Shown here piece by piece: positions 34,161-46,473 of a stretch of DNA of 64,000 nt; the stretch's first letter is position 1, and the number at the start of each line of letters is the position of its first letter. The stretch is taken from assembly GCA_963580285.1 (NCBI GenBank), contig OY757015.1, forward strand, positions 149,170,082-149,234,081, read 5' to 3'. Both the position numbers and the translations under genes were made by a program. Below the pieces are notes generated by a model, which saw only the letters and a program-made list of their open reading frames with translations, did not search any database and was not told the DNA's origin. Source of the DNA: Lucinisca nassula. Taxonomy: Eukaryota > Mollusca > Bivalvia > Lucinida > Lucinidae.

Positions 34161-35700
34161 AAAGATAGCCACTGCTCTAGCTATCTCATTTGGGGACAGA
34201 TATTTGAGTATTTGTTTTGAATATCATATTATGTAACAATAAGTCAGTGACTTGGCTGGACCAGACAGAATCCGGTTCTTTTCATATGTAGCATTTTGAG
34301 GTCCATGTTTCCTTTTCAAACTATGGTTTTCTATGGGCTAAAGGGAACGTGGCCTTTTTCGGGAAACAAAGCTACATTGGTCAATATTTTAAGGGAACAC
34401 GGGAATGAAACTAATTTTGGGGAACATGGAACATAGAAATTTGGAAAACATTTTTCAGACAACAAGACATTTGAAGGCTTAGACCAGTCTGTGCATCAGT
34501 GCAGTCTGATCAGAGACTTTACTGTTTGCATGAGTTGTCTGTTGTCTATTTGAAGAGAAACAAGGGAAGACTGGCTACACTTGCTAGATACACAGTCTGG
34601 TCTGATCCTGCCTTAACTAGCAGAAGGACAGTTTGCTCCTTTAACCCATTGTCTGCTAGTGGACTCTTTCATTGCTATATGATGGACAAGTCCATTTGTC
34701 ATATGAGGGGTGTCAGGCCTATTTTTTTCTTTTTTGTTCTTTTTTTTGACAGAAAATTCTGTTAGCAAATAGTGCAGGCCCTGATCAGACGCCAAAATCT
34801 GTTACATCTGATCTAGGCCTGCACTATTTGCCAAGGTACCCCTTTAGGGGTTTCCCCGCATACAATGGGTTAAATGTGTAAGACTTTTATAAGTGATCAT
34901 TTCTGCATCTGACCTTGCTGTTTGCACAAATAGATGTCAGGGGCCAGCTGTTCAAAACTAATAACATTGTAAGTTAACCCTTTTTGTACCAAATGGAATC
35001 TTCCACCTTATATATAGAGTCCATTTCAAAATTTAGGGGTGTCAGGTGGTGTTTTCTTCAAAAACTATTTGGAAATGGGCTGAAAATTTTGCAAATGGTG
35101 TAGGCCCTGATCAGCCGCCGCATTCTGCAGCATCTGATCTGGGTCTGCACTGTTTGCCAACTACCCATTTTGGAGTTTCCAGTACAAAATGGGTTAATGT
35201 ATCGTTAAAATTTGCTCAAAAGCTGCTCACATTTTTTTGTCAAAAATACAACTGTATTAGACACACTTGTAAAATACAACTGTATTAGACACACATGTAG
35301 TGGGTGTGGCATATATAAAATTAATATTCAGCAGGTCAAGGGTTAAAGTCATGGCAGGACTCCTCCTCTAGAAAGTGAGGAAGGGACCATTCAGTTGAAA
35401 ATGCATAAGATATTAACCCTTATCCTGCTGAATATTTAAATTAACCACACCCATATCTGATTATCAGCCAATCAGATTACATGATATAATATTTTCGTTC
35501 AAATCCACAAACTGAAAGACAAACAGTGTAGATCCTGATCAGATGGCTTCTTCTGAATCCATCTGATCTGGATCAACACTGTTTGCAAAGATAGGGGTTG
35601 TTGGGAACAGCAGAATAAGGGTTAAAAATTATTATCCTTGATCTTGTCTCCCCCTTTCCTGGTGCTTTGATGTTTTGGCATGTCATCACAAGGATGTATC
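34161..35700. repeat. Spacer with remnants of repeat family C
   Basis: No gene is seen. Decayed inverted pieces recur with CTGATCAGAC or ATCTGATCTGGGT paired around CACTGTTTGC (34,480-34,620, 34,765-34,855, 35,090-35,190, 35,515-35,600). They are followed by short phrases such as AATGGGTTAA. These are old copies of family C or a close relative. Confidence 0.5.
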
Positions 35701-35834
35701 TTTCAGAATAGTATCTTATTTAGTATAGGATACAATGTCTGTTTGAGTAGTCTCCCTTAGCTTAATATGTGTTTTATTATATGTACATGAGTTTTACATC
35801 TCACCAACAGCTAAGGTCATACAGAGACGGGCCC

Positions 35835-35940
35835 TTGGTTTAAAGACTCATCCAAATATCTGGAGAAGCCCGGAAAGATCCTGCGACCCCTGGTTTACAA
35901 GGCGAGTAGCATAACCACTTCACCACGGAGGCTTCTGAAA
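35835..35940 (-). mobile_element. SINE head fragment
   Basis: The minus strand reads CCTCCGTGGTGAAGTGGTTA, an A-box-like head, and a B-box-like stretch, then runs out near 35,835. It is only the tRNA-related part, and degenerate. The surrounding 35,700-36,190 has no other feature. Confidence 0.45.
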
Positions 35941-36196
35941 TGTACATGTACATGACTGTATAGGTCATGGTCAACATAACCATTGAAGGGGTTAATGACA
36001 TCTGGCACACCATATTTTCAAATTAATTTTATTTTTTAATGAGCCTTGCCATTGCATACATGTGAATTATCTGCTGGGCAAATGATTCACATGAAATGCC
36101 AAGTCTTTTTTCTCTGAAAAAAGGGAAACAATAGGAAAAATAATTAGATTGTCATCCTCTCTAGAATTTACCCTAGTACTTGAAGGGTTAGCTCCA

Positions 36197-36500
36197 ATTT
36201 GTTTGTTTTTGTTGAGGTTTAACATCCCCATCAACACTATTTAGGTCATTTTGGAGACATTGCTTCCAATTTTATGGGACTTTTACCCAACAATGAGATG
36301 GAAATTGCTGGGGTTTAAGGGAAGGACTGACTCGCATCACTTTACCCGTGCAGGCTTAGACCTTCTAAGTGGTTTATCACTACTCAGATGTTCGGTAAGT
36401 TTCAGCTCTGCGCAGAAGCACCATGCAGCCCAATCTAATGGTATTTCTCCAGGCCCCGTCCCCAATAGGTGGAGGCCTCCGTTGTCCAATAGATGGGACA
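36197..36500 (+). repeat. Dispersed repeat family A copy
   Basis: Moderately diverged copy with recognisable head (GAGGTTTAACATCCCCATCA), middle and GC-rich tail. It lies immediately upstream of the element at 36,530. Confidence 0.75.
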
Positions 36501-36529
36501 TTGAAAAAAAGTGGGGCTCCATAAATATT

Positions 36530-37496
36530 TATACCCCCGGCATACGAAGTATGTCAGGGGGTATATAGTTTTCATCTTTCTGTCCGTTCGTTCGTACATT
36601 CGGTCGTTCGTCAACCTTTACGTCAAAGTTTTGCGTTAAACCTTTTTGATTGCTCATATCTCTGTAACCACAGGTTGGATTCTCTTCATATTTGGTACAG
36701 GATATCTCTATAGCATTACCTTTCATATGGAATATCTAAGCCCCTGGGTCAAGCCCCTGGGTGGGTTGTCTGTCTGTTCGTCTGTCTGTTTCCTTTTACG
36801 TCAAAGTTTTGTGTTAAACCTTTTTCATTGCTGATATCTCTGTAACCACATGTTAGATTCTCTTCATGTTTGGTAAAGGATATCTCTATAGCATTACCTT
36901 TCATATGGAGTATCAAAGCCCCTGGGTGGGCTGTCTGTCTGTTCATCTAATTTTACGTCAAAGTTTTGTGTCAAACCTTTTTCATTGCTGATATCTCTGT
37001 AACCACATGTTAGATTCTCTTCATGTTTGGTAAAGGATATCTCTATAGCATTACCTTTCATGGAATATCTAAGCCCCTGGGTCAGGCCCCTGGTGGGCTG
37101 TCTATCTGTCTGTCTGTTCATCTACTGTTACGTCAAAGTTTTGTGTTAAACCTTTTTCATGGCTGATATCTCTGTAACCACATGTTAGATTCTCTTCATG
37201 TTTGATTTCATGATGCATGTCCCTTCCCCCACCCACGGTAACCTTGACAGACTTAGAAATTTTACATTTGGTTAAAGTTTTATGTCAAAGTTTATAGGTG
37301 CCTGTTTGTTTTTTTAATGCCCTCACTCCCTTGGTCCATTTAGAAATTTTATGTTTGGTTAAGCTTGTACAAGCACATTTATAGATTCTTATAGCTTCTT
37401 GACTTCATTCATATTACATACAAGCTCGAAAGATATATCAGAGGGTGACGCTGGCCGGGGGTATACGTGACCCACTGGTCGCTTTCTCTAGTTCTT
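36530..37496 (+). mobile_element. Non-autonomous element with hairpin end and internal tandem units
   Basis: The left end is a hairpin, TATACCCCCGGCATAC with GTATGTCAGGGGGTATA. The right end reads CCGGGGGTATACGTGACC and stops near CTAG at about 37,490. Inside are four imperfect ~110-150-bp units containing GTCAAAGTTTTGTGTTAAAC, TTCATTGCTGATATCTCTGT and CATTACCTTTCATATGGA. There is no coding capacity; open frames through it are repeat read-through. I recall very similar elements as abundant in molluscs. The transposition class is unknown. The terminal hairpin and internal tandem repeats leave room for a Helitron-like or TIR origin. Confidence 0.65.
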
Positions 37497-37835
37497 AATA
37501 AATTTCTAAAAATAATAATTATTCAACCTGGTGTCCCTAAATTTTGAAATGAACTTTATATATATCATGAGGAAGATTCTTTTCAGTTGAAAATTAGTAA
37601 TCCCTCCAAGCCATACAGAAAATGCTCAAGCAGATGGCAGTCTAATTGTTTTCATTATTTGTTGGTGTAAACTGGCTGGACATTCCATGTGAATCACCTG
37701 CCTAGAGGATGTTATGTCAAGGCATATTTTTGCTGAAAAATAAGAGAAAATGTTTATAAAATACCATCCTCATTGATTATAAGCAGCTGCATGTATATGA
37801 CTATGAATATGAAACAACAGAGATGAGAACTTCGA

Positions 37836-37945
37836 TTATAACAGAGTCTTAGCAGCGTGAATATATAGAAGATCTGTCCTTATTAGTCAAGTCCGACAAG
37901 GACAGATCTTCTATATATATTCACGCTGCTCAGACTCTGTTATAA
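37836..37945. repeat. Long hairpin, arms about 47 nt
   Basis: The left arm begins TTATAACAGAGTCTTAGCAG. The right arm ends CTGCTCAGACTCTGTTATAA. The loop is about 17 nt (TATTAGTCAAGTCCGAC). It has only a few mismatches or indels. It is probably a palindromic MITE. 37,500-37,835 and 37,946-38,390 show no other feature. Confidence 0.8.
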
Positions 37946-38429
37946 CTGGAGTTTTCTGCAGCAATAAATCAGTGTCTTTAATCTATTATTTGATGTGCTG
38001 GGGAAATCACAAAACAGCTTTCTTTTTCTGAAAATAACATTCCAGGCTGTATTGATCTAGGACTGTTTTTGCCAAATTACTGAAGCCTTGTTACTGCAAA
38101 AGGCTATATTGACGTTTGTCAAAGTTGTGGGCCGATAGGGAAAATCAATGACCATCAGATTCCAAAAGGCAAGTCAGAGAAAACTGGTGGTCATGATGTA
38201 ATTGTCAATTATTTTAGACATATTCAGCTTGGAGTTTGTCAGAAATGAAAAAAAAGTTTTGTCCTTAATGAACCACTCCACTTTGTATATACTGTATTCA
38301 ACCTATTTACCGCACCATGCACTTAGTTTTTTCAAAATTGTATGACATTATGGTGACACATCCGTGTGATATAGTGCATTTTTCAAACCTCAATAAAGGT
38401 ATATTTTCTGATGAAAAATGGTGATATTT

Positions 38430-38540
38430 TTTCTTATATTCCAAACATAGGCTTTGGGTGCTCGTTAGAACCGCCTCATTGAGGCGGTTCTAACTAGTAC
38501 CCACAACCTATGTCTTGGAGCAGAAATAAGGAAAATAATG
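38430..38540. repeat. Palindromic repeat family B copy
   Basis: CATAGGCTTTGGGTGCTCGT pairs with its near-complement ending at 38,512, around a GCCTCATTGAGGC centre. TTCTTAT and GAGCAGAAATAAGG flank it. It belongs to the same family as the 30-31 kb cluster. Confidence 0.85.
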
Positions 38541-39104
38541 TTTACCCCCGTAAACCCCAGTTTTCTTTATATAAAGTGGGGCTTAGGGGGATCTTAATAG
38601 CAGGGACTTGTTCACGTGATGGAAAATCATGGTGAAAAATCTACCTAATAAGTGCAGACTCGTTATGAAAAAAACAGCTGGGACACATTACAGATCAAGT
38701 TGAATTTCAGCAGACGGGTTCACCACATATACATGTAATTGTCTGGGTCAAAAAATGCACCGAAACTCAATATGCAATTGTGGGGTGGTTACTTGTGCAT
38801 TTTTTTTTTCAAAAAAGCTTGTGTTTGCGCTTATAGGAGCATGTGTGGTAAATAGGACGAAAAAGGTACCAAAAAAGTCCATTTTCAATTTTATGGGTCT
38901 TTGACAAATATTTGAAAATATATTTAGAAAACGGATAACCATATTGTAAACATTAAAGGTCTGATCAGACAGCTGCAGAATATGGTGTCTGATCTGTTTC
39001 TGCATTGTAGGCTAGTGTCCCTTTTGGGGGTGGGGGTTCTTTCTAAACTTGGTCACAGAACGTTTACAGCAGCATAGCCACAGATAAAAGGGGGTAAAGC
39101 ACAA

Positions 39105-39215
39105 ATTATTTTTCTTATTTCTGCATAAAAGCATATGTTATGGGTACTCATTAGAAGCGGCGCTTCTAATTAGTTCCCACAACATATATTTTCATGAAAT
39201 AAGAAAAATATCAGT
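39105..39215. repeat. Palindromic repeat family B copy
   Basis: Shorter palindrome centred on AAGCGGCGCTTCTAA near 39,163, with outer ATATGTTATGGGTACTCA paired to its complement. The flanks TTATTTTTCTTATTTCTG and AATAAGAAAAATATCA match the family. Confidence 0.8.
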
Positions 39216-39739
39216 ACTTTTCCAATGAAAAAAGTGCCTTATCTGAAGCTATGCGCTCATGGGACGATATGTTCTGGTCCTTTGGGACCAATGAGTTCAT
39301 TTAGAATCATTTTGAAATTTTGCTACAGGGCGTGGCCGGTGTTGCACATTTCAGTACCGGTCATGAACAGACTCAATAAATCTGAATCTGCTGTTTTCGT
39401 TTATTTTGTGTATTCTTTGCTTCCAAAGGATCGAACTACATGTATTCAGAACTTATTTTAAAGAATGGTGTTTGATTGACAAATATTTAGAACATGGATG
39501 AAGTTTTGTAAACATGCAGTGAATGTACTGATCAGACAGGTGCAGAATGTGGCATCTGATTTGGGCCTGTATTGTTTGCTAGTGTCCCTTTATAGACACA
39601 TCCAAACAGTACGTCATCACTCAATAATACTACAGTAGAACTTCGATGGCTCGTTTACCATGGCTGAGTCGAACCCGTTCTTGAGTTCCTAGGGAATTTC
39701 TGTACGTAAGAAATAGGGAGAGTAAAAATAAGGATATTG

Positions 39740-39845
39740 TCGTCTTTTATATTGCAAATGTATGCTGTGTGTACTCATTAGAATCGCCTTGATGAGGCGA
39801 TTCTAATGAGTACACACAGCATACATTTTTCATTGTAGAACATAG
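39740..39845. repeat. Palindromic repeat family B copy, perfect arms
   Basis: 39,756-39,828 is a perfect inverted repeat with 34-nt arms and a loop of about 5 nt. The arms contain TGTGTACTCATTAGAATCGC. The absence of any mismatch suggests recent insertion or arm conversion. 39,846-40,530 holds no gene I can support. Confidence 0.9.
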
Positions 39846-40539
39846 AAAAAAATGTTCTAAAGTATGTCGTTATGCCTCCTGGCATTAGCCCTCAGTGGCT
39901 CGAACTACCCTTGTCTCGAACAGATTTTCATGGTCCCAAAGGTGTTCGAGCCATTGAAGTTCAACTGTATTTGCCGGGACTTACCGGTGGTTGGCAAAAA
40001 AACGACTCTGGCCGTTTATCGCATTGTAAATGCGATGTTATTTCCTCTAAACTTGTATTTTTTTTGGAATCGAAACAACAAAATTGACCTTTAAACTTTT
40101 ATAATAGACATGTCTTAACTAGTAATTATTGGTTTCTAGAAGATTTGAGGATGTTTTGATGATTAAATTACCTGTTAAACTAATGCAGGTAACGAGGCTG
40201 GACGGTCTTAATTATTTGTAATAAAAAATGCGCAAAACGAATGACTAAACATGGAAGATGCATGAATGAACTCTAAAATATATTTATCTACTCATTTAAA
40301 GTGTAATTTGATCAATTTTCTGTGACATTTAACTATAATATGCCCATAATATTAAACCTATTTACATGTTTATATGGAACCGGGGCTTTTTGCCAACCAG
40401 GAAAGATCGTTGTCAAAGGAAAAGTAATTTTGCGCATGCCCAATGACATGTAAACAAGGTCACGTGTCAAAACATTGGATACGTCTATAAAACTGGTCAC
40501 AGAAACTGTATACACTAGACACATTTACAGCAGTCTTTG

Positions 40540-40795
40540 GGTTGATGTGCATGGTGCTTCTGTGCAGAGCTGAAACAGACCAAACTTGTGTACTGTTAAC
40601 TGCTTCGGTCTTTACCTGCCCAGGAAAATTGGTGCGAGTTGGACAACTCCTTAAACCCTAGCAGTTTCTTTGGATGGTAAGGCTTTAGACATCATTTCAT
40701 CCTAGTGTCGGGTAAAAGTCCCACAGAATCAGAAGCAACGTCTCCAAAATGACGTAAAAAGTGTCAACGGGCATGTAAAATCTCAACACAAAAAA
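40540..40795 (-). repeat. Dispersed repeat family A copy
   Basis: Reverse copy, diverged, with the tail block near 40,545 (GCATGGTGCTTCTGTGCAGA) and the head near 40,780. 40,800-41,185 has no recognisable feature. Confidence 0.75.
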
Positions 40796-41195
40796 AAATG
40801 TTTTGTTTTACCGAATTCTACCAATGCACAGGACTACCAGTGCACTTGTACTTTTGAGCAGTGACGTTAGACGGGGACATGATATTTTGTAGCCCTGAAG
40901 GGAAACATTGGCAAAATTAATATTTCAAAGGAACATATTAATTAATTCTGAGAAAATTTTGAAAATAACTTTTTGGGAACAAGGGAGCATGGTTGACTGT
41001 TTTAGGGAACCCCACTGGGAGGGCTTCATTCCTGCTCCAGGTGACCTTGAAGCCAAGGTCATGAACTAAGAAATTCACTTTGTGTCATTGTCACTACCAG
41101 GATAAACAGGGCACAAAACAAGTAATGGTAGCTCTTGCTATGAATAGGATTTTCCATCCTGAGAGCTGGCTAAGCATTGTCCTTATTTTGTGCAT

Positions 41196-41527
41196 GTGGC
41201 ATAATCCATATTTTGTCAGTGTGCCATTATCCATATTTGTCACTGTGGCATTATCCATATTTTGCCACTATGGCATTATCCATGACTTGTCAGGATGGCA
41301 TTATACATACCGTTATTTTATCAGTGTTGCATTATTCATATTTTGTCAGTCTTGCATTATCCATATTTTTGTCAGTGTTGCATTATCCATATTTTGTCCA
41401 TATGACATCATCTGTATTTTGTCAGTGTGGCATTATCCATATTTTGTTTGTATGGCATCATCTGTATTTTGTCCATGTGGCATTATCCATATTTTGTCAG
41501 TGCAGCATTATCCATATTTTGTTATCA
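41196..41527 (+). repeat. 25-bp minisatellite
   Basis: About 13 units of a ~25-bp repeat, GTGGCATTATCCATATTTTG with TCA linker. Units at 41,421, 41,446, 41,471, 41,496 and 41,521 fix the period. Because 25 is not a multiple of three, open frames with Ile/Tyr/Phe-rich peptides appear in several phases; they are artefacts. Confidence 0.85.
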
Positions 41528-41778
41528 TGAAATCTTTTCTACAGTCATTCTCTCCCTTCCACTGATTCAAGAAGGGAAGTTGTCAATTTCTGGCGAAAGA
41601 ATGTGCACTGTACTGGTTAATGGCGTACGTATAAGTCTGCCCAGGAAACATGTGGATAGGTCAACTGACCAGCTCAAAAATGACTAAAAATATTGTTGAC
41701 TGAGTCGTTATACTCCAATGCAAACAAACAAACATTTATCCATATTTTTGTCTCATTTTCCTGCATAGTTTCCACTTA

Positions 41779-42001
41779 CCGTAATGATCCTTAGTATTGG
41801 GACAGATGGTCTAAGCAAACAGTGCAGACCTAGATCAGACTGCTCCTCAAGGAGCAGTCTGATCAGGGTCAACACTGTTTGCCATTCCATCTGAAGTTTT
41901 TGGACTCCTTGCTGGATTGTTAAAATTTTAGTAGAATTACAGCAAGTCCTGAATTACAGCAAGTTCTCAAGGTGTCCGAGTTTTTAGGACTTTTATGGTA
42001 G
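41779..42001 (+). mobile_element. MITE-like repeat family C copy
   Basis: It opens with ACCGTAATGATCC and TATTGGGACAGA. It then has a hairpin AAACAGTGCAGACC...AGATCAGACTGCTCC against GGAGCAGTCTGATC...ACACTGTTT (41,815-41,882), then GGACTCCTTGCTGGATTGT and AATTACAGCAAGTCCT, ending near TTTTTAGGACTTTTATGGTA. It is about 220 bp long and non-coding. Confidence 0.8.
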
Positions 42002-42549
42002 GCTGATTAGAATCTTCCACTCAGTTTATAGCAGGAGTCATTTCAGAAATTTAAAGGGTCAGGATCAGTTATTTAGAAAATGGCTGAACCCTTTGCAAAC
42101 AGTGAATGCCCTGATAAGACACAACATTCTGTGGCATCAGATCTGCCTTTTTTGCCTTTATGCCCCAATTTGTGGTTTCCTGTCTTAAATGGGTAAATAT
42201 TTCTCTTGAATTTTATCAAGTTCATTTATTTCCTGTGGGAATTTCCTTGAAGGAAATTACTTTCAATACTAAAATTTATTACATTTTCTCCTTTTTTAGT
42301 GTGGTACCTATTTGGTAGCAATTACCATATTTGTGTCTTTTAGAGTATTTTTCAATTCAAAGATTTGGATAGGTCTATACAATATTATAGACCATTTGGA
42401 GCCATGCTATGCAAGTATGTACCTTATACAATGACTGCAGCCAGTCACTGAGCAATGGCTCAGATCAGCCTGCACATCTACAAAGTCTGATCTGCCACAG
42501 TTCAAAGAATCATATATGGATACATTTTGACTCGAGTGTCGTCAGGACA

Positions 42550-42790
42550 GGTTCAGGTTTTATGTCCCCATCAATGCTATTTAGGTCATTTTGGAGGCAT
42601 TGCTTCCAATTTTATGGGACTTTTACGTGATATTGAGATGAAATTACATCTCGAGCCCTACTGCCCAAAGAAACTGCTTGGGTTTAAGGAGCAGTCTGAC
42701 TAGCACCACCTTTCCTGGACAGGCTTAGACCTAAATGGTTTACAAGTACTCAAGTTTGGCAGGTGTCAGCTCTGCACAGACTGTTATCCA
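42550..42790 (+). repeat. Dispersed repeat family A copy
   Basis: Truncated at the 5' edge (starts at TTTTATGTCCCCATC) and ending at GCTCTGCACAGA. 42,002-42,549 contains a decayed family C remnant near 42,095-42,165 and otherwise nothing. Confidence 0.75.
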
Positions 42791-42975
42791 AACCACGATA
42801 GCCACAGATGCAAGAGTCTTTAGGTATATAGTGAATGTTGTATTTTGATTGAGCAGGGCTTAAGTTGAAAACTGTTTTCATGCTCAGCTTAATTGAGCAT
42901 GATATTGTAATGCTCACAAATAAGAAAATACAAAGAATGTTGCTAGTTTCTTCCTCTGAGAGCAACAGAGAATTT

Positions 42976-43045
42976 ATTTGTCCTGCTCATAAATATTAAA
43001 ATGCCAACAGTTGTTGGCATTTTAATATTTATGAGCAGGACAAAT
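42976..43045. repeat. Perfect 70-bp palindrome
   Basis: Perfect 34-nt arms, starting ATTTGTCCTGCTCATAAATA, with a 2-nt spacer. Outside it, ATGCTCAAATGAGTTGAGCAT forms a further small hairpin (43,050-43,070), and TTGAGCATG words recur at 42,890-42,915. It is probably a young palindromic MITE. Confidence 0.9.
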
Positions 43046-43104
43046 TTCATGCTCAAATGAGTTGAGCATGAAAAAAGTTTTATAACCTTGGGGTCTGAAA
43101 TACA

Positions 43105-43385
43105 GGCTGATTTTACTCTTCTTAGATGGACTGCATGGTGCTTCCACGCAGAGCTGAAACTGACCACACATGAGTACTGGTAAACCGTTAGATGGACTAA
43201 GCCTGCCCAGGCAAAGTGGTGTGAGTCAGACCGTCCAATGCATATATGCTTTTTGGTTTCATTGGGCGGCAAGGCCTGAGATGTCATTTCATCTCAATGT
43301 CAGGTAAAAGTCCCACAAAATTGGAAGCAACGTCTCCAAAATTACCTTTACAGTGTTGACGGGGACTTTAAACCTCAATTCAAAC
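43105..43385 (-). repeat. Dispersed repeat family A copy
   Basis: Well-preserved reverse copy with both ends recognisable. 43,386-43,750 holds a decayed family C-like stretch near 43,640-43,690. Confidence 0.8.
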
Positions 43386-43750
43386 AAACAAAAAAAAGAT
43401 CTTACTCTTCAGTGTGGACACAGTGCATGTCTGAAGAAAATATTTCGCTTGACACAACTCAAAAAAAATTTGTAATGGTTATAGAGAAATTCAAGAAAGA
43501 ATAAAATGGATTTGTAGGAGGTTAGACCCATTTAGTACCAAATGGAATCTTCCACCTTATATATAGCACAAGTCCATTTCAAAATTTAGGTGTTAGGTTG
43601 TGTTTTCTACTAAATTTATTTGGAAAATGGCTGACTTTTTTTGCAAATAGTGTAGGTCCTGATCAGATTCCACATTCTGCCTTGTTTAGGGGTTTCTGGT
43701 GCAAATGGGTTGAAATTCATTTGCATATGATTTGAGGAAACTTCATCTGC

Positions 43751-43975
43751 TGTAATGATCCTAAATATTGGGACAGATAGGCCAGAGTAAACAGTGCAGA
43801 CCCAGATCAGACTGCTCCTGAAGGAGCAGTCTGATCAGGGTCTACACTGCGTGCAAATCTGCCTGCAACTTTCGAACTCCTTGCTGGATTGTGAAACAGA
43901 TTTGTTAAAGTTTTAGGAGAATTACAGCAAGTCCTAAAGGCATTCAGATTTTTAGGATTTTTATGGTAGGTATAT
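43751..43975 (+). mobile_element. MITE-like repeat family C copy
   Basis: Same structure as 41,779-42,001, with hairpin at 43,788-43,855 centred on GCTCCTGAAGGAGC. It lies ~110 bp before the segmental duplication. Confidence 0.8.
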
Positions 43976-45021
43976 AACATGCAAGGCATGACCTGTAAAG
44001 ATTCAGATCAGCCTGCACATCTACCCTGTCTCCTTAGTTTCACTCTCTGGATAGCCTCAAAGTTATTGAAGGCTCATGTGAACAATACTGTAAAAATAAA
44101 AAAAAAAATGGACACCTTGAGGACTTGCTGTAATAAGGAGTCAAAAAAGTACAGACGGAATGGCAAACTGTAGACTCTGGTCAGACTGCTCCTGGCTCTG
44201 CACTGTTTACTAAGGCCTGTCTGTCCCAATATTTAGAATCATTACAGTATGTGTGAGGAAATTCAGGACTAACAACAAATAAACGTTGAGACATGCATTG
44301 CCATATTTTCCCCTTACTTTAGCATCGTTCATGATTATGGCATTGCAATAGTGATTCTCGACTATGCGACTACTTAACTCTTTGAAATTCTTAAACTGTC
44401 TGCTGTAATGGGAGACCTTGACATAACAGCCGTTAAGTGCAACATAATGTAATGTGTCATATTACACAAAACAAATTAGTGATCAATGATTAATCAGTGA
44501 TCATCTAAGAAGTATTTACGGTTCTTGCAATAGTACACATGTTCACTGGTTGCACATGTCATGGTTTTCTTGCAGGTTTCCATGCATCCCAGCTGGGTTA
44601 GCCCATGTCCTACTTAACCAGACTTTTCATATGCAGTGTAGATACAGATATCAGATGGCTTCTGAAGAAGCTATCCGATCAGAATCTTTGTTGTTGTTGT
44701 TTTCCAGTTTCCCCGTGTCGCGGGTCGTCAGCTGCTGGGGTCCCAAGGAACGAATCCATGCTGGCACTACACCGTAGCCGTTAGGTGGTTGCCCTATTCC
44801 CCTTTGCCAGTGAATAGGGAGACCATCGCTCAGCTCCAGCCCCGTCTGTCCATCCGTCCGTGTCTATCGTAAGTCCACCGCAGTCGGTCGATATCGCTTC
44901 TACTCGACATTATAATTTTTTGCTTGCCAACATGCTGAACCGATCAGAATCTACACTGTTTGACGTGATATGCAGTTAGTAAAATTGAAGGGATTATTTA
45001 CTTTCAAATAATTTGATTAGT

Positions 45022-45292
45022 TTATAGTTACTAATTTATTTTAGTTTGATTGGGATGAAAGCTGCAAGCTTATTGAATCGCTCTCGAACACTCATTCCGG
45101 GTGTTTTCACGCACGCGCGAGAGAGGCAGTAGCTTTTACACCACTGCTACCCATTTACACCTGGGTGGAGTGGAGCAGTGTCATGATGTGTCTTGCCCAA
45201 GGACACACCTCGATACCGGTGGCCGGTTTGAATGTACAACCTCTCGATCATAAGTCGAACGCGTTAACCACTGCGCTATCGAGGCTGACTTT
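45022..45292 (-). mobile_element. tRNA-derived SINE in unit 1
   Basis: On the minus strand the head has CTCGATAGCGCAGTGGTTAA and a B-box-like stretch, then GTGTCCTTGGGCAAGACACA and TGCTCCACTCCACCCAGGTG, a conserved SINE body. Flanking TTTGATT on both sides (about 45,014 and 45,291) matches the uninterrupted sequence in unit 2 near 56,905. It therefore inserted after the duplication. Confidence 0.8.
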
Positions 45293-45725
45293 GATTGATG
45301 GGGTTTGGCTAAATTAATTTATTCAGCAGGACAATAATTAAATGGGTGCGGCAAAAAAAAACAAACTAATTCTGTTTTCCATGATGGTGCTATATATTCA
45401 TGTATTATGTAATTATATAGATGGACCAATTTTGGATGAATGCTTGAGGACCTCTGTTGGCCCACTGACTGTTGTCAGTTATTGTGGTGGATTGGTGGTG
45501 GGTGGTGTGGGTAGGGGCCTGGCATGACCATAACTATTGACTTGGCTGTAAAACCACAACAAATAACAGAAATTAAAGGATTAAAGTAACGGAACTCTCT
45601 TAAGTCCCTCTGTGCAGGACCATTTTCCCAGCCTAAACTCGGAGACAATAAGACCCAACTGTCAACAGTGCTTTCCTATGCACCTATATGATTTTGATTT
45701 CAGCAATTTACTCTAGCTGCCTTTG

Positions 45726-46155
45726 TAGTCCAAGGGCCAGGATAGGTCACCATGCACCCCCCTCAGGATCCTCTGGGAGTGGTATCATTTTGTTCAGGGG
45801 ACCATACTGGTTAAGAATCGAGATGTTCCCATTCGATATTTTGGGATGGACCCGCCATTTTGGATGGAAGTCAAGCACTCTTTAATGCTGAAACTGGATA
45901 TATAGGCCCCTGATACACATAACTTATGATAAAATGTTGATTGGGCCCTTTTAGACAACTTATCCATCTTGGCAGCCATCTTGGAAGTGAAATTTCATCA
46001 TTTTGTCCCACAATATTTATATTTTGTTGCGAAATCAAAGTAAAAACAAGGGCATTCTATGGTTAAATTGTTTTGAAAATGTTCTTGTTTTAATATTTAA
46101 AAAAACATGCACTCATGATGGTTACTTTTAAGATGGCTTCCAAGATGGCTGCCAG
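45726..46155. repeat. Left terminal inverted repeat of Academ-like element
   Basis: It pairs with 51,645-52,160. It contains repeated words such as AAGATGGCTTCCAAGATGGC near 46,132, so the inner part has its own small inverted repeats (CATCTTGGCAGCCATCTTGG near 45,967). 46,156-46,470, between TIR and gene end, holds nothing else. Confidence 0.85.
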
Positions 46156-46473
46156 TTTGCAGAAAATGCTGCCCATTCATGTCATACTGCTATGTTATGA
46201 ATTATGCCTTATTTCCTTCTTTGAAATATAATTCTGGTAATCACAAAATAACACATAACTATAAAATGATTTGACTTTCAGCAACATGTATTCCGACTCA
46301 AAATGACATCCAAGATGGCTGATTTTAATATTGTCACCATGAAGAAATCAGCTATGGTTACAACAAATAAATGGTGAGAAATGATTGCTAAAGCACAGAC
46401 TGTGTGTGTATCATTCAATAGTGCATGCTATTTGACAATATTCTGACAGATTAACAGTAGCCATTCACATCTT

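Noticed and set aside
36529..37121. Minus-strand ORFs with repeated MKGNAIEIS peptides
   Set aside because: Products of the internal tandem units of the element at 36,530. No start context and no conservation beyond the repeat.
41080..41687. Overlapping ORFs of 86-161 codons rich in Ile, Tyr, Phe and His
   Set aside because: They are read-through of a 25-bp minisatellite in several frames.
41815..41882. Hairpins resembling rho-independent terminators
   Set aside because: They are copies of a dispersed MITE-like family in a eukaryotic genome, without a transcription unit upstream.
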